A stretch of DNA of 64,000 nt from Elysia chlorotica (Eukaryota; Mollusca; Gastropoda; Plakobranchidae): contig RQTK01000325.1 in the NCBI GenBank assembly GCA_003991915.1, forward strand, positions 426,865-490,864, in the 5' to 3' direction. Shown here piece by piece: positions 1 to 11,700 of the stretch. The notes below the pieces were generated by a model. The model saw only the letters and a program-made list of their open reading frames with translations. It had not been told where the DNA came from and did not search any database. The translations under genes were made by a program, and so were the position numbers. Every line of letters begins with the position of its first letter. Position 1 is the first letter of the stretch.

Positions 1-105
1 CCATTTAGCTACATGTTCTATTCTTAGCTTTCCTAAATAGCAATAACACGATGAACATAAATAACAGTTGTTAAATATCAAATGTCTCAATTCCTTCTTG
101 TTCAG

Positions 106-1467
106 AGTCCCAAGAAAATTGGAGATGACATCCAGAAAGGCACAGCTGACTGGAAAGGTCTCAAAATTACAGTGAAGCTGATTGTGCAGAACAGACAGGC
201 TAAGGTCGAGGTTGTGCCCAGTGCTGCCGCCTTGATCATCCGTGCTCTTAAGGAACCCCCACGTGACCGTAAAAAGGTCAAACATGGTGAGTGCTCTCTT
301 TATAATACAAGACCATGTCATAATGTGCATGGATGCTCGATTCTTAGCTGCAAGTTGTTGCCTTTACTGAGGGTGGATACCGACCAGTGATGCAACTGGC
401 AGTTTGTGACTAGTCCAGTCCATGTCTGTCTTGTCACATCCTGTGATTATCACATAAAGCTGAATTGCTGGAAACAAATGTTGCACATGTGTAAAATGTT
501 TTTGTTGCGTCAAATTTGACACGCTGACTTGCAGGCTTGATTATTTTTTTCGTGTTTTCCCAGTGTCCCGTGAGATAGGTTTTGTCTCAACATGTACAAG
601 TAATTTGGGTTTACTGATTGTGAAATGATAGTTGGTCAAAGAATATGTTTTTGTGTTGTTTTTTGTAACATTTCTACATGTTCTCTCAGTTGCTTTTTTT
701 AAACTCTAGCAATGGTGTTAGTATTTAAGGAAGACAACCTGTTTTTCATCATTTTACTTGTCTCATCTCTGTACTCCAGTGAAGCACAATGGAAACATCA
801 CCATGGATGATATCATGAAGATTGCTAGGCAGATGCGTTCTCGCAGTATGGCTAAGGAACTCTCTGGGACTGTCAAAGAAATTCTTGGTAAGCCTCGTTG
901 GTTTTGATTAAATAATCAAGAGATCATTTAATTTTTGTGTCCATACAATTTTTCTCATATAAATATTTTACCATGAATCATTTCAAATAAAATATCCAAC
1001 AGCCTCCATTTTGCATTTTATCCATGTCATGTTTTTTTGCAAGTGATCTAAATGTTATACAGAAAATCGGCGCAAATTATAAACACTTGCAAAAAAACAT
1101 GACATGGATAAAATGCAAAATGGAGGCTGTTGGATATTTTATTTGAAATGATTCATGGTAAAATATTTATATGAGAAAAATTGTATGGACACAAAAATTA
1201 AATGATCTCTTGATTATTTAATCAAAACCAACGAGGCTTACCAAGAATTTCTTTGACAGTCCCAGAGAGTTCCTTAGCCATACTGCGAGAACGCATCTGC
1301 CTAGCAATCTTCATGATATCATCCATGGTGATGTTTCCATTGATGTTGCTATTCTCACATTTTCTACAGGCACAGCTCAGTCAATCGGGTGCACTATTGA
1401 CAAGCAAGCCCCTCACACCGTTATTGAGAGAATCAACAACGGTGAAGTGGAAATTCCTGAGGAATAA
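106..1467 (+). CDS. RPL12: Ribosomal protein L12 (uL11), 3' three coding exons, 5' end outside window
   Basis: Large-subunit ribosomal protein uL11, which with P0 forms the base of the ribosomal stalk that recruits translation GTPases. Coding exons: 106-286, 780-887, 1370-1467, all with AG/GT borders and compatible phases. The 128 residues visible match eukaryotic L12 from the SPKK segment to the C-terminus, including [31 protein letters not shown] and [20 protein letters not shown], and end in EVEIPEE. The length from SPKK onward equals that of human L12. The first coding exon lies upstream of base 1. The oddity is intron 3, which holds a perfect reverse-complement copy of exon 3 (see repeat at 787-1342). 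The identification is secure; whether the inverted copy is real is not. Confidence 0.95.
787..1342. repeat. Perfect inverted repeat inside RPL12 (exon 3 plus intron, arms 259 bp)
   Basis: Arm 1 is 787-1045 and arm 2 is 1084-1342; read by eye they are exact reverse complements, separated by a 38-bp spacer. Arm 1 starts 8 nt into RPL12 exon 3 and runs 158 nt into intron 3. Arm 2 therefore places an antisense copy of exon 3 only 27 nt upstream of the last exon. A transcript across it would form a long perfect hairpin that buries exon 3 and its 5' splice site. Confidence 0.93.
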
Positions 1468-1468
1468 A
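1463..1468 (+). promoter_or_regulatory. Poly(A) signal AATAAA overlapping the RPL12 stop codon
   Basis: The TAA stop at 1465-1467 sits inside an AATAAA hexamer. A downstream T-rich stretch near 1490-1500 fits a very short 3' UTR, as is common in ribosomal protein genes. No cDNA is available here to confirm use. Confidence 0.4.
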
Positions 1469-4400
1469 ATGGTTAAATGAATTACTTGCTTTCTGTTTTT
1501 CATTGTGCGTTTCCTTTAATTGTCATTAGAAATTTGTGGATAAAAATTAACTACTAAATTTACTCTGAAATCCAAAGGGCAGGGAGATATGAGTTTTTCA
1601 CAAACACGCACAAACTTTACGAATTCAAACAAAATCAACCTCAAACATTAATGTAATAAATGAATTTTTTAAAGTTATCTTCCCACAATTCTAGCAGTAT
1701 GTAAAAAGGGTTTTTTTAAAGCTAGAGGTTGTTTGACATTTACACTTTCGATTTTTCATTACATTTGCAAATACAATTATTAATTTAATTTACCATATTT
1801 TGATTTAAACAGTTTGGTCAAATGGAAAAATATACTCCTTGTCTATTTCAAGGTTCTGAACTCTTTTTACTTTTTACATAGCAGTGCTCGTTGGCCTACC
1901 AAAAATTTGCTAGAATTGTATAAAATCTATATTCATGGGTAAAAATTTTCCGGCTCTCAGAACAAATGAAGTGGTTTAGCAGTGGAGCACTTAGTTGCCG
2001 TTGATTTGATTTCCATCAAGGGGTCACACTTGTTGGGTTACCTGAGCCTCGGCTAGCACACTCGCATTCATTCATTGGCTTCAAACATGACGGTTAAAAA
2101 TTGTGACCCCGGTCAGGCTTTCATTGGAGGCAAACTAAATGATCTGCTAGTGCTGTATAGAAACTGAGCTACCATGATCCTCAAAACGGTTGGGAAGATT
2201 TTCCGTATTGACAGATTAAGAAAAAGAATTTCAGGATTCACCACCCCTAGAGTGTACTGGCACTTGTATTTTTTCAAACAAAAACTTTTCTGTAAAGTTT
2301 TCAAGGTTTTATTGAGGACACCATCTTTAATTTTACAAATGTTTAATTGGGCAACTATCAATTGCCCTTTTTTAACTCTCTTTACTTAGTCTCAATCAAC
2401 TTTGTAGATTCAAATAAAACTAATGATAAACATTTATGCAATGACAGTATCCAAGCTATGAGTATGACTGAGTTTAAATGAACAGAGCTTGGTATTGTCC
2501 AATTAATAGCTAAAACAAAGAGATATCCTTATTTTAACAACCTATGCTTTATATTTTAAACACTGATTCATTTAACGATGACAAGCTTACAGTTACACAT
2601 ACACTGAACAATAATCACAATTATAACCATATAAAAATTTAACTTAAACTGTGGAACTGGAAGAAATTTCAATATACAAAGGGTTTTTTTTTTTAAGTAA
2701 TAACTAAATAAGTATAAACGAGTTCTTTGTTGTTTTTAATGTAGATGTACTCTTTCACCTGCACATTGGCGATCTAAAAGTAAAACATGTCCCTAAATGC
2801 AATACTATTCCACTAATAATTTAAAAATTCACAAAAAATCTAGTAACCTTTAATTTTATCCGATTTTGATGATTTTAAAACCAAACTTCGTGGTTTGAAG
2901 AGAGTAGTTTGACATTTTTAACTTAGACTTGGTGTTTATAAAATTAAATTTTAGTTTGCCATACCTACTAGTTTACTACTACAAGTAGTAGTTACTAGGT
3001 AAATAATATGTCCCGGCAAAATGCACTTTGCAATTTTTAGTATTTATTTTTCAACTTTTAATGAAAAATACTAAATTTTCTGTAGACTTCAAGTGTAGGC
3101 AGACAAAAAGAGATCGAGAAAGTTTGTAGCTAGATCAAATCTTGTGGATCATATAATATACATCATGTGTATATTAATTATTATATTAAAATTTATATGA
3201 ATGATTGAGCCTCTTAAAATTTCCTTTGGAGAGGTACCACACCAGTGCATAGGTACATGTACTCCTTAAATTATTGACCTGTTTCACTATCTTGATAATG
3301 ATATATCTATAGGGGCAATGTTAGTGTTACTGTGTAAGTTAGTTACTCCATACTTGGCACCCTGCAGTGCCTGGTCCAGAGGTGCTCTCTTGACTTAAGT
3401 GAAAGTCAGTGAAGTAGCTGAGCGCAGAGCCTGTAGTTTACTCAGTCACACTCACAGCAAGGCAGTTATTAAGCGCGTTGAGCAATATGGGTTTTAATAT
3501 GATTTTTAACCTTTACCGCCACTGGTTATTTGTACTATAACTAAGTTACTAAAAATAAAATAGCCACTCATGGGTGTTTTTCGCCCAGCGGGGGATGCTG
3601 GATACATGTAATTGTAAAACATTGGTTTTTGTATTGACACAAAAGGCTTTTGGTTTAAGCCCTCTTGTTTTCGCTCACTAATGGTTTAATTTGATCCGCT
3701 GAAACAAGTCATGGATCACCACCCTGTCTCATGTGTGGCAGCACATAAAATTCTTAGGCTTGAGGCCTGCCTACAATGTAGCCTATATTATATATAGTGC
3801 TGATGTTTGACGTTGAACCACCTCAACAGTCAACTCCACTACTTTTCACCCAATGACCCTGACAGTAAAAGAGGATTTTAAAAAATTGCAGTGGTGGTTA
3901 TGCACTATATAAAAATTATACACTACATGTACTTTAACATTGCAATGATTGAATGAATGTCCAAGCCAATTATGATAAATATGGGCTAAAACTGAATACA
4001 TGCTGTTCATTCAAAAGTAAAATCGGTGTCCAACTCCAATGCCCTCAGCCTGTTGTAAAAAAAATTTTTTGCCATCTTTGAATTCTTTCACTTCTGTATT
4101 ATTCGATACTATTACTAGTTACTTTTTGCGCAAATGAGTTATGTACAGGTAATTAGTTGTTCATTCTACTTTTCATCTCACCCTTTACAAGCTTCAAATC
4201 TGCTAATCAGGTGTGAAAATTACTGTAGCTATATTAACACATAGTAAATCCATACGTTGGATTCTTTGAAAACTCAGCAGATTTTTTTAAACTGGAAATA
4301 AAATAAAGAATATCCTAGCCCAAATTTTATGATTACAATGTGGTCAACTGACAAGTATAAGTGTGCATTTTGGTGTTCTTGTTTTTGTTTTTTTCTCAAG

Positions 4401-5792
4401 TATTTTAACCTAATAAGTTGCTACAATAAATCATTAAATGCAATGTCAAATACTGCAACACAACACAAAAAAAGTAAAACCACATCAGTGCATTTGTACC
4501 AATATGTGTACTTCATTACAAGAGTATAGAGACCAACACTTTTTAATTATATAACCTATTTCACGATTACATTTATTTAAGCATACACTGCACAAGTACA
4601 CATTTACATGATTTACTCATTACTGATTTAGCACCACAAGAAAATTACCATTTACATACTGTACATGTATACAGTAGAACCAAAGATAATTAAACATCTT
4701 TGGTAGAACTACTGGATAAAGATGGTGGTGGGATCACAAAAGAGTTAAGTACAAAAGTATAACTTTCCCCATTTTTACTAACTACTTGCTTTCAATAATG
4801 TGATCAAGTTCCAGCCACCTGCATCACTCTCACCAAACTCATTCATAACTTAAATTAAATGTATCTTGCCACTGTAGTGTGAGTGTGATGAGTAGTAAAA
4901 CAAATAGATGAATTACATTACAAGAAACCTTGATAAAAAAAGTTACTATTATACTAGAAGAAACAAGATATCTTATTCTTACTATTTTCTAAGTCTGCGC
5001 TAAACTATATCACAATAACAAAATAAATTGCACATTCCTTTCAAATAAGGCTGGTATCATGATAAATGATGATGATACATGTACATTAAGACTTAAAAAG
5101 ACAAGAGAAAACTTAAATCAAAAATTGATTTGCCTTCCCTCAGATCTCTGGGTTAATGAAGGTGACAGGTTGACTCAGTTACTAAGTACAATCTTAGTTA
5201 TTACTTATAGTAATGTTATACTAATTTATATAGTTATATTTATAATCTTCAGGTCTTTCAGGTAAAAAAAAAAATTTAAAAAGAACATGTTTGAATTATA
5301 GAATGAAAAAAAAAAAATATTCAACAAAACAATACTTCAGAATTTGAACTAGATTTACTTATTCAAGATAAAATCATCTAAGTCAAATGCAATTCGATAA
5401 TCTTTCATCTTGACACTTCTTCAACATCCTTCATTCATCATTTCACCCTTTCTATTTGCAAAATATTAATAATATCACATGCTCAGTCAATAAAGTAGTG
5501 GTACTAGTACTTGATGCCACGCTGTTCAAAGTGAATAACACATCTTTTCTAGACACAAGAACAAGAAAATTAATAACAAAGGTGAGTGTGTTGCTTATGT
5601 CAGACGGCAGCATTATTTAATTCAGGCTCTATTGTGGACAGGACTCAAGACTAACGCCTGACCACTTCATGCGCTGACCCAGGCATGACAAGGCGGGGAG
5701 ACCTGGACTCCTGTCTCATCCGGTCACATGATACTAACACTGACCCAACCAGAGCAGGACGAAAATAACTAAATAGGATTAGGCTGAAGTTT
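1469..5792. other. Intergenic AT-rich stretch between RPL12 and TOP3B (convergent genes)
   Basis: No exon with recognisable protein similarity was seen on either strand; the short open frames are AT-rich and biased toward Leu, Ile, Phe and Lys. The right end must hold the TOP3B 3' UTR, and a SINE fragment lies at 5628-5760. The two genes are tail to tail. Confidence 0.7.
5628..5760 (-). mobile_element. tRNA-derived SINE fragment (body region)
   Basis: Carries the shared SINE body words seen in the full copies: ATTGTGGACAGGACTC, CAAGACTAACG, CTCCTGTCTCA, GGTCACAT and CTGACCCAACCAG. The tRNA-like head is missing. It lies just 3' of the TOP3B stop codon, probably in the 3' UTR. Confidence 0.6.
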
Positions 5793-8700
5793 TCAAACAA
5801 AGTAGGCCGCCAGCTGAGACATTTTGTCCTTGGGTTTTCCCCTCCCTCTCCCTCTTCCCCTGCCTCCCCTGCCCCTCCCTCGGCCTCCACCCCTGTTCAT
5901 GCGATTTCCTCCCCGCCGCAAGGCGGCTGCGTGGTGCTTTTCCATGAGAGGCTTGAAAATTGGGTCACAAAACACGCAGCCTTGATGCTCAGACATGCCG
6001 TCTGGAAGTGGACTCTTGCCCTCCTGGAAGAAGGGGTTAAAAAAATAGACAAATCCACAAAAACTATAAGTTATATTTGGGAGCTTTGAGAATTTGCCCC
6101 CATTAAAAAAAAAAAAAGACATTGACGGATAAAACCAGACGACGTTTTTCTAAACTTTGTAAAGACCAGTAGTTCCAACACATAATTTAAAAACTACACG
6201 TATAATTGTAAATTTGAGAAAATGATGATAAATTATATTTCAGTTACTTACTGTCCCATTTGTATGGCTGCCTTTATAAAAAAAAAAAAAAAAAACTAAT
6301 GCTTTGTTGTACATACCATTGTAATTGAGCGTTTACTCACACCATTATTAAGACAACACATTGTTAGGCGCAATATATTTATGTTTTCTTAATCCAAACC
6401 TACTGCAATTTTAAGTAAAAAAACAAACATGCTCAGTATATCTGAAGCCAAAGTCTAACCACACCCAATCCATAACAAATTGACTCTTAGTCTTACACCA
6501 CACTGATCTACACCAAAAAAAGATGCACTCACCTTGAAAGCCACATCCACCACGTTGGCAGCACAGTATTCACAAGAGTCTTCCTTCACCGAAACTTTAG
6601 TTGCACCCTCGAAGAAATGAATCACTACATTGCACCTGGTACAACCATTGATGCATGTTATTAATATAATTATCATTATTATTTGAAAATTTTTAGCTAT
6701 ATACAGTTTCAATGTAAACAAAAGAACATAGCTTATATATAATTTATTTGCGTGAATCTTTTTAAGTTCAACTTTCTCAAAGTCTTATCAGCTAATGATT
6801 TACATGTCAGTTTAAAAAAAAAATCTAAGTCTGCCTTGTATCCATAAACTTTAAGTCCTGAAACTATAAATAAACTTGTTTTTATTGCGAAAAATACACT
6901 TTTTATTCAATGAAAACTTTTACTATGCCGACTACTTGCTGCAATAACTCAAGAACCATAACTTGTAATCTTTGAAACACTAACTTATAACGTGGGAAAT
7001 CAAAACTAAATGTATTTTAACCCATTACTTTTAAGTAAAGTAATAATTATTAATGATACGTGAGGCTGTCTGGGTCTTTCCAGCACAATGACAACACGCT
7101 AATGTCAGTTTTGAGCTTGAGTGCTCTAAATGTAGACAACTCTATATTGACTTTTCCTTTTTCAAATGTAAATTATTATTGCTGGTTCTAGAAATGACAG
7201 AGATATAATTTTTGTCAACTGCTAATATAAAAAGGCATTCAATGCTTCTTAAAAGAACTATAAACTATAAACCGTAACCCAAAAGTAAAAATTCCAACTT
7301 GTGCTTAACTCGCCATGGTTGCCTCACAAATGTACAAAACACTTTTGTGCCATCTTATTCTTAAGGGGCTGTTTAAATATTTTATTACACCTTATGGGAC
7401 ATTTTGACGCCCCCTTCCCTCACCCTCTTTTATTACAAATATTTCCCTATATCTTAACAATATTCTTACAACAGCCAATAACCCCCAGCCCCTTTCCCCT
7501 CCTCTTCCAGGTTGTAAGATTATATTTAAACAGCTCCTAAGTAAAAATACAAAAAAAAAGATAATCTGTGATTAGATAAGATAAGGTAAAATAAGCCCAT
7601 ATTATCCCATAGGGAAATTAACCTTTGTCGCACATACAACATGTGTACATTTGACTAAAGACTAAACGCCTCACTTGTTACAAGCCATGCGCCACTTGGG
7701 GCCCGAGGTGAGGTCCAGGACGAGGACTCCCTGGTCGCACTCCACGCACTCGCTGACCCCGTTCTGGCCAAAGGCGTGCGGGCACGACGGGTGGGTACAC
7801 TCGTTGCACCCGAGGCCTCTGCGCATGTCGGGAAACGGAGGGTTGTTGTAGCAGTACGGGCACAGTGGGTACGTCTGCAGGAAAGTGGGTAGAAGAAGTA
7901 TACATATTTATACTGATTACGGAAGGTTTCTGGTGAAAAGGGTGAGACATCTTCTTTTTTTTTTTTTTTTTTTCAATTATTTTGTGTTTTTTTTTTATTT
8001 GCATTGGAATTTGTATCCCACTCCCAGTCATCATATAAGAATTATATCTGGTTGAATGGGAAAAAATTGGGGCCTATTAATTTATTATATTTTAATTGTA
8101 TATGGTACCAGAACTTTTACTTTCTGTTCTTTCCCTTAGACCTCTGACATGAAAAAGACCCCACAAAAAACCCAACAAAAATGTTATCTCAAACCCCCTG
8201 TTTTGGTTATTTTATTCACTTTAAAGCCATTTATGTACTGAAATCCATGCAAGACTTTAACAAGTCACTGTAAAAAACAATTTGAATATGACGTATCCGG
8301 GGAAAAACACTTTATATACTGTGTGTATTCACCTTTCCCTTAGCCCCTGTTGTCCACAAGAGGAGTTCAAATTCGTCCAGCGGGCACTTCAACTCCTTGT
8401 AGAGTTTAATGTTTCCATTCTGAGGCAGGGAGTAGGTGTCGTCACACGTGGAGCAGTACAGCCGCGACGGCTTCGCCTGGACAAACTTCATGAACCGGCG
8501 ACACTTGCCACATCTGCAGGGTGGGGGGGAGTGGTTAGATTTGATGGCGAGGATGTCCACTTTTAGCACAAGATTATGGGCACTTGAAGGTTGGTGAGCA
8601 GAGCATAGCCAAGGGGAATTTAATAGCTACCCACAAAAAGCGAAGGACAAAAAAAAATATATGATTGTTTAGGACAGATTTGCCCCTCTCCTAAGGATAT

Positions 8701-11700
8701 GAGATATAGATCTACATTAAAGAGATGGCTACTCCCACTAGTTTTGAAAATCCAGCACCTATTTCAGTGGAGCTTACAGGTGTCAAAAAGGAGGTTCTAG
8801 GTTCAAATCGTGAACAATTTAGACATTGAATCTTAAATCTATATCTGAAACAAAATAAAAACAAGAAAAGAACTAAAACAGAGAAAATTTTTGTGTCTTG
8901 ATACTCATGTACTAGGTTTCTAAAGGCTTTAACTCTCTCCTCTCCCTCCGTCTCTACACTCCCTGAATCTACTGTTGTATGATCCGCCTACCGAGACACA
9001 ACTCTCTCCTCTCCCTCCTCCTCCACACTTCCTGAATCTACTTTTGTATTCTCAGCCTTACAGAGGCACAACTATCTCCTCTCCTCCTCTACACTCCCTG
9101 ATTCTCAGCCTCACTGAGACACAACTCCCTCCTCTCCCTCCTCTCCATCCCTCTCTACACTCCCTGATTCTACTGTTGTAAACTTGTATGGTCAGCCTCA
9201 CCGAGACATGGGCCGACCGCTGTCTGCCAGGGAGGAGAAGCAGACCTCAAACAGCTCGTCCATGTCGAGGATGCGATCCACAAAGTAGCGGAACTTCAGG
9301 TGGAAGATGTCGATGGCGTGCTGCTTGACCTCGTGGAAGTCGGCCTGGCCCAGCGCTATGAGCTGCAGCTGCTGTTCCACGGCCTGACGCATGGAGGACA
9401 GAACCAGGTCCACGTCAATCTGGGAGTCCGTGGGTGAAGAAAAGAACAGTAAACAAATCTTCACAGGTTCAGCCTGACCAATAGAGGATTGATTAAAGAC
9501 CACATCGTTTGAAAAGAACATTAACAAGTCTTTAGCCAGTGATTTATTATCTTCACAGCCTGACGCATGGAGGACAGCACCAGGTCCACGTCAATCTGGG
9601 AGTCCGTGGGTGAAGAAAAGAATAGTAAACAAATCCTCACAGGATCAGAATAAAGACAACATCGATTGGAAAGAAACATTAACAAATCTTTATCCAGTGA
9701 TTTATTAAAATTATTATCAATTAAATCAAAGAAAAAAAAGAAAACAGGGACTTTATCCCATACTGGATGGGGTGTTAGTATATATCATCAACTGAGACAG
9801 AATTCCATATTATAGCCCAGTTGCTGATGTTGGATGTTCAACCCCACAATTCGAAACCAACCATATTTCTGGTTTACCAGGACACAATGTTATGTTACCC
9901 ACTAGCCTTATTCCCGGTATTCAGGGATAAAGAGGATCACCCCTTGGATCTTGTTTACAACTGACAATCAATTGTGGACATAAATTTTCTTGGGATGAGA
10001 GGGTTCCCCCTTTGATCTTGTGCTCGATTTACAATCAACTCTGGCTATAAATTTTCTTGTAACCACCTTTTATTTGAAACCTGTGTTGTTTGCCTACTTT
10101 GAGGGCTCAGAAGGCCAGGCTATAGGATTATGATAGTATTGAGCACAGGAGCTCAGGGTTCTAAGGGTTAAGAAACCAGCCATGATCTCACCTTCTGGTA
10201 GCCATGGACCAGAACAATGCCCAGGGTGGTCGGCTGTAACTTGCGACCGGCGATGATGTTCACGTAGTTGCGCTCGCAGATGTTGTTGATGTGGACGGGG
10301 ATGCTGGCATCGGTGCCGATGCCGTGTTTCTCCATGAGGGAGATGAGCTCACTCTCCGTCAGGTAATCCGGCGGGCTCGTCTGTCTCTCCACCAGCTTCA
10401 CCTGGGAAAACACATAAATCAATGGAGATAATATATATAAGGCAAACCGGAATGAATCAATTATATAAGTTTTAAGCTAGAGCCCTCCACACATAGAAAA
10501 AACACTTTATTGACCCTTTTTTTTTTTCAAGTAAAAAGAATTACCTTCAATTCCAGAAATTAATGATGTATATGTAATTATTGACGATTTTTATTTATAA
10601 CTCAAAAAGTCTAAATTCCAACTTGTGCCTGTCTCACCCAGGTTGCTTCACATACTGTTAAAAAAAATTTTAAAAAGACATATTTTTAACCAAAATGTTT
10701 TAGAGCCCCCTGTGTAATCCAGCACCTTCACAAACGTAGTGCAATACAGCCAATCCCCCCAAGCCCCTTCCAAGATAACTTTATTCATTTAAAAGGAGCC
10801 CTCACCTCAGCAATGGAGAGCTTCTCGTCTCGGCGTAGTGTCGGAATCTCCTCCTCCTCGCTGAGGGCCAACCAGGGCATGACGGCCGTGAAGCCGGGCT
10901 CTTTGAGGACTTTGCCCGAGCAGGAGAACTTCTCCGAGCCGACTTCGAAGTAAATGATGGTTTGTAAGTAGGTGCATGGTGCGCTGATCTGGGTCAAGAA
11001 GGACAGAACCAGGTCCACGTCAATCTGGGAGTCCGTGGGTGAAGAAAAGAACAATAAAAGAATCTTCACAGGTTCAGCCTGACCAATAGAGGATTGATTA
11101 AAGACCACATCGTTTGAAAAGAACATTAACAAGTCTTTAGCCAGTGATTTATTATCTTCACAGCCTGACGCATGGAGGACAGAACCAGGTCCACGTCAAT
11201 CTGGGAGTCCGTGGGTGAAGAAAAGAACAGTAAATATATCTTCACAGGTTCAGCCTGACAAATGGAGGACAGAGTAAAGACCATGTCGATTGAAGAGAAA
11301 CATTCACAAGTCTTTAGCCAGTGATTTATTAAAATTATTATCAATTAAATCAAAGAGAAAAAGAAAACAGGGACATGTTCAGCCTGACAAATAGAGGATT
11401 GATTAAAGACCACATCGTTTGAAAAGAACATTAACAAGTCTTTAGCCAGTGATTTATTATCTTCACAGCCTGACGCATGGAGGACAGAACCAGGTCCACG
11501 TCAATCTGGAAGAGTCCGTGGGTGAAGAAAAGAACAGTAAACAAATCTTCACAGGTTAGCCTAGCCAATGAAGGACAGAATAAAGACCATGTCGATTGAA
11601 GAGAAACATTCACAAGTCTTTAGCCAGTGATTTATTATCTTCACAGCCTGACGCATGGAGGACAGCACCAGGTCCACGTCAATCTGGGAGTCCGTGGGTG

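Noticed and set aside
1253-1480. Plus-strand 75-codon frame covering the antisense exon-3 copy and the last RPL12 exon
   Set aside because: Frame is wrong for RPL12; it is a chance reading across the inverted repeat.
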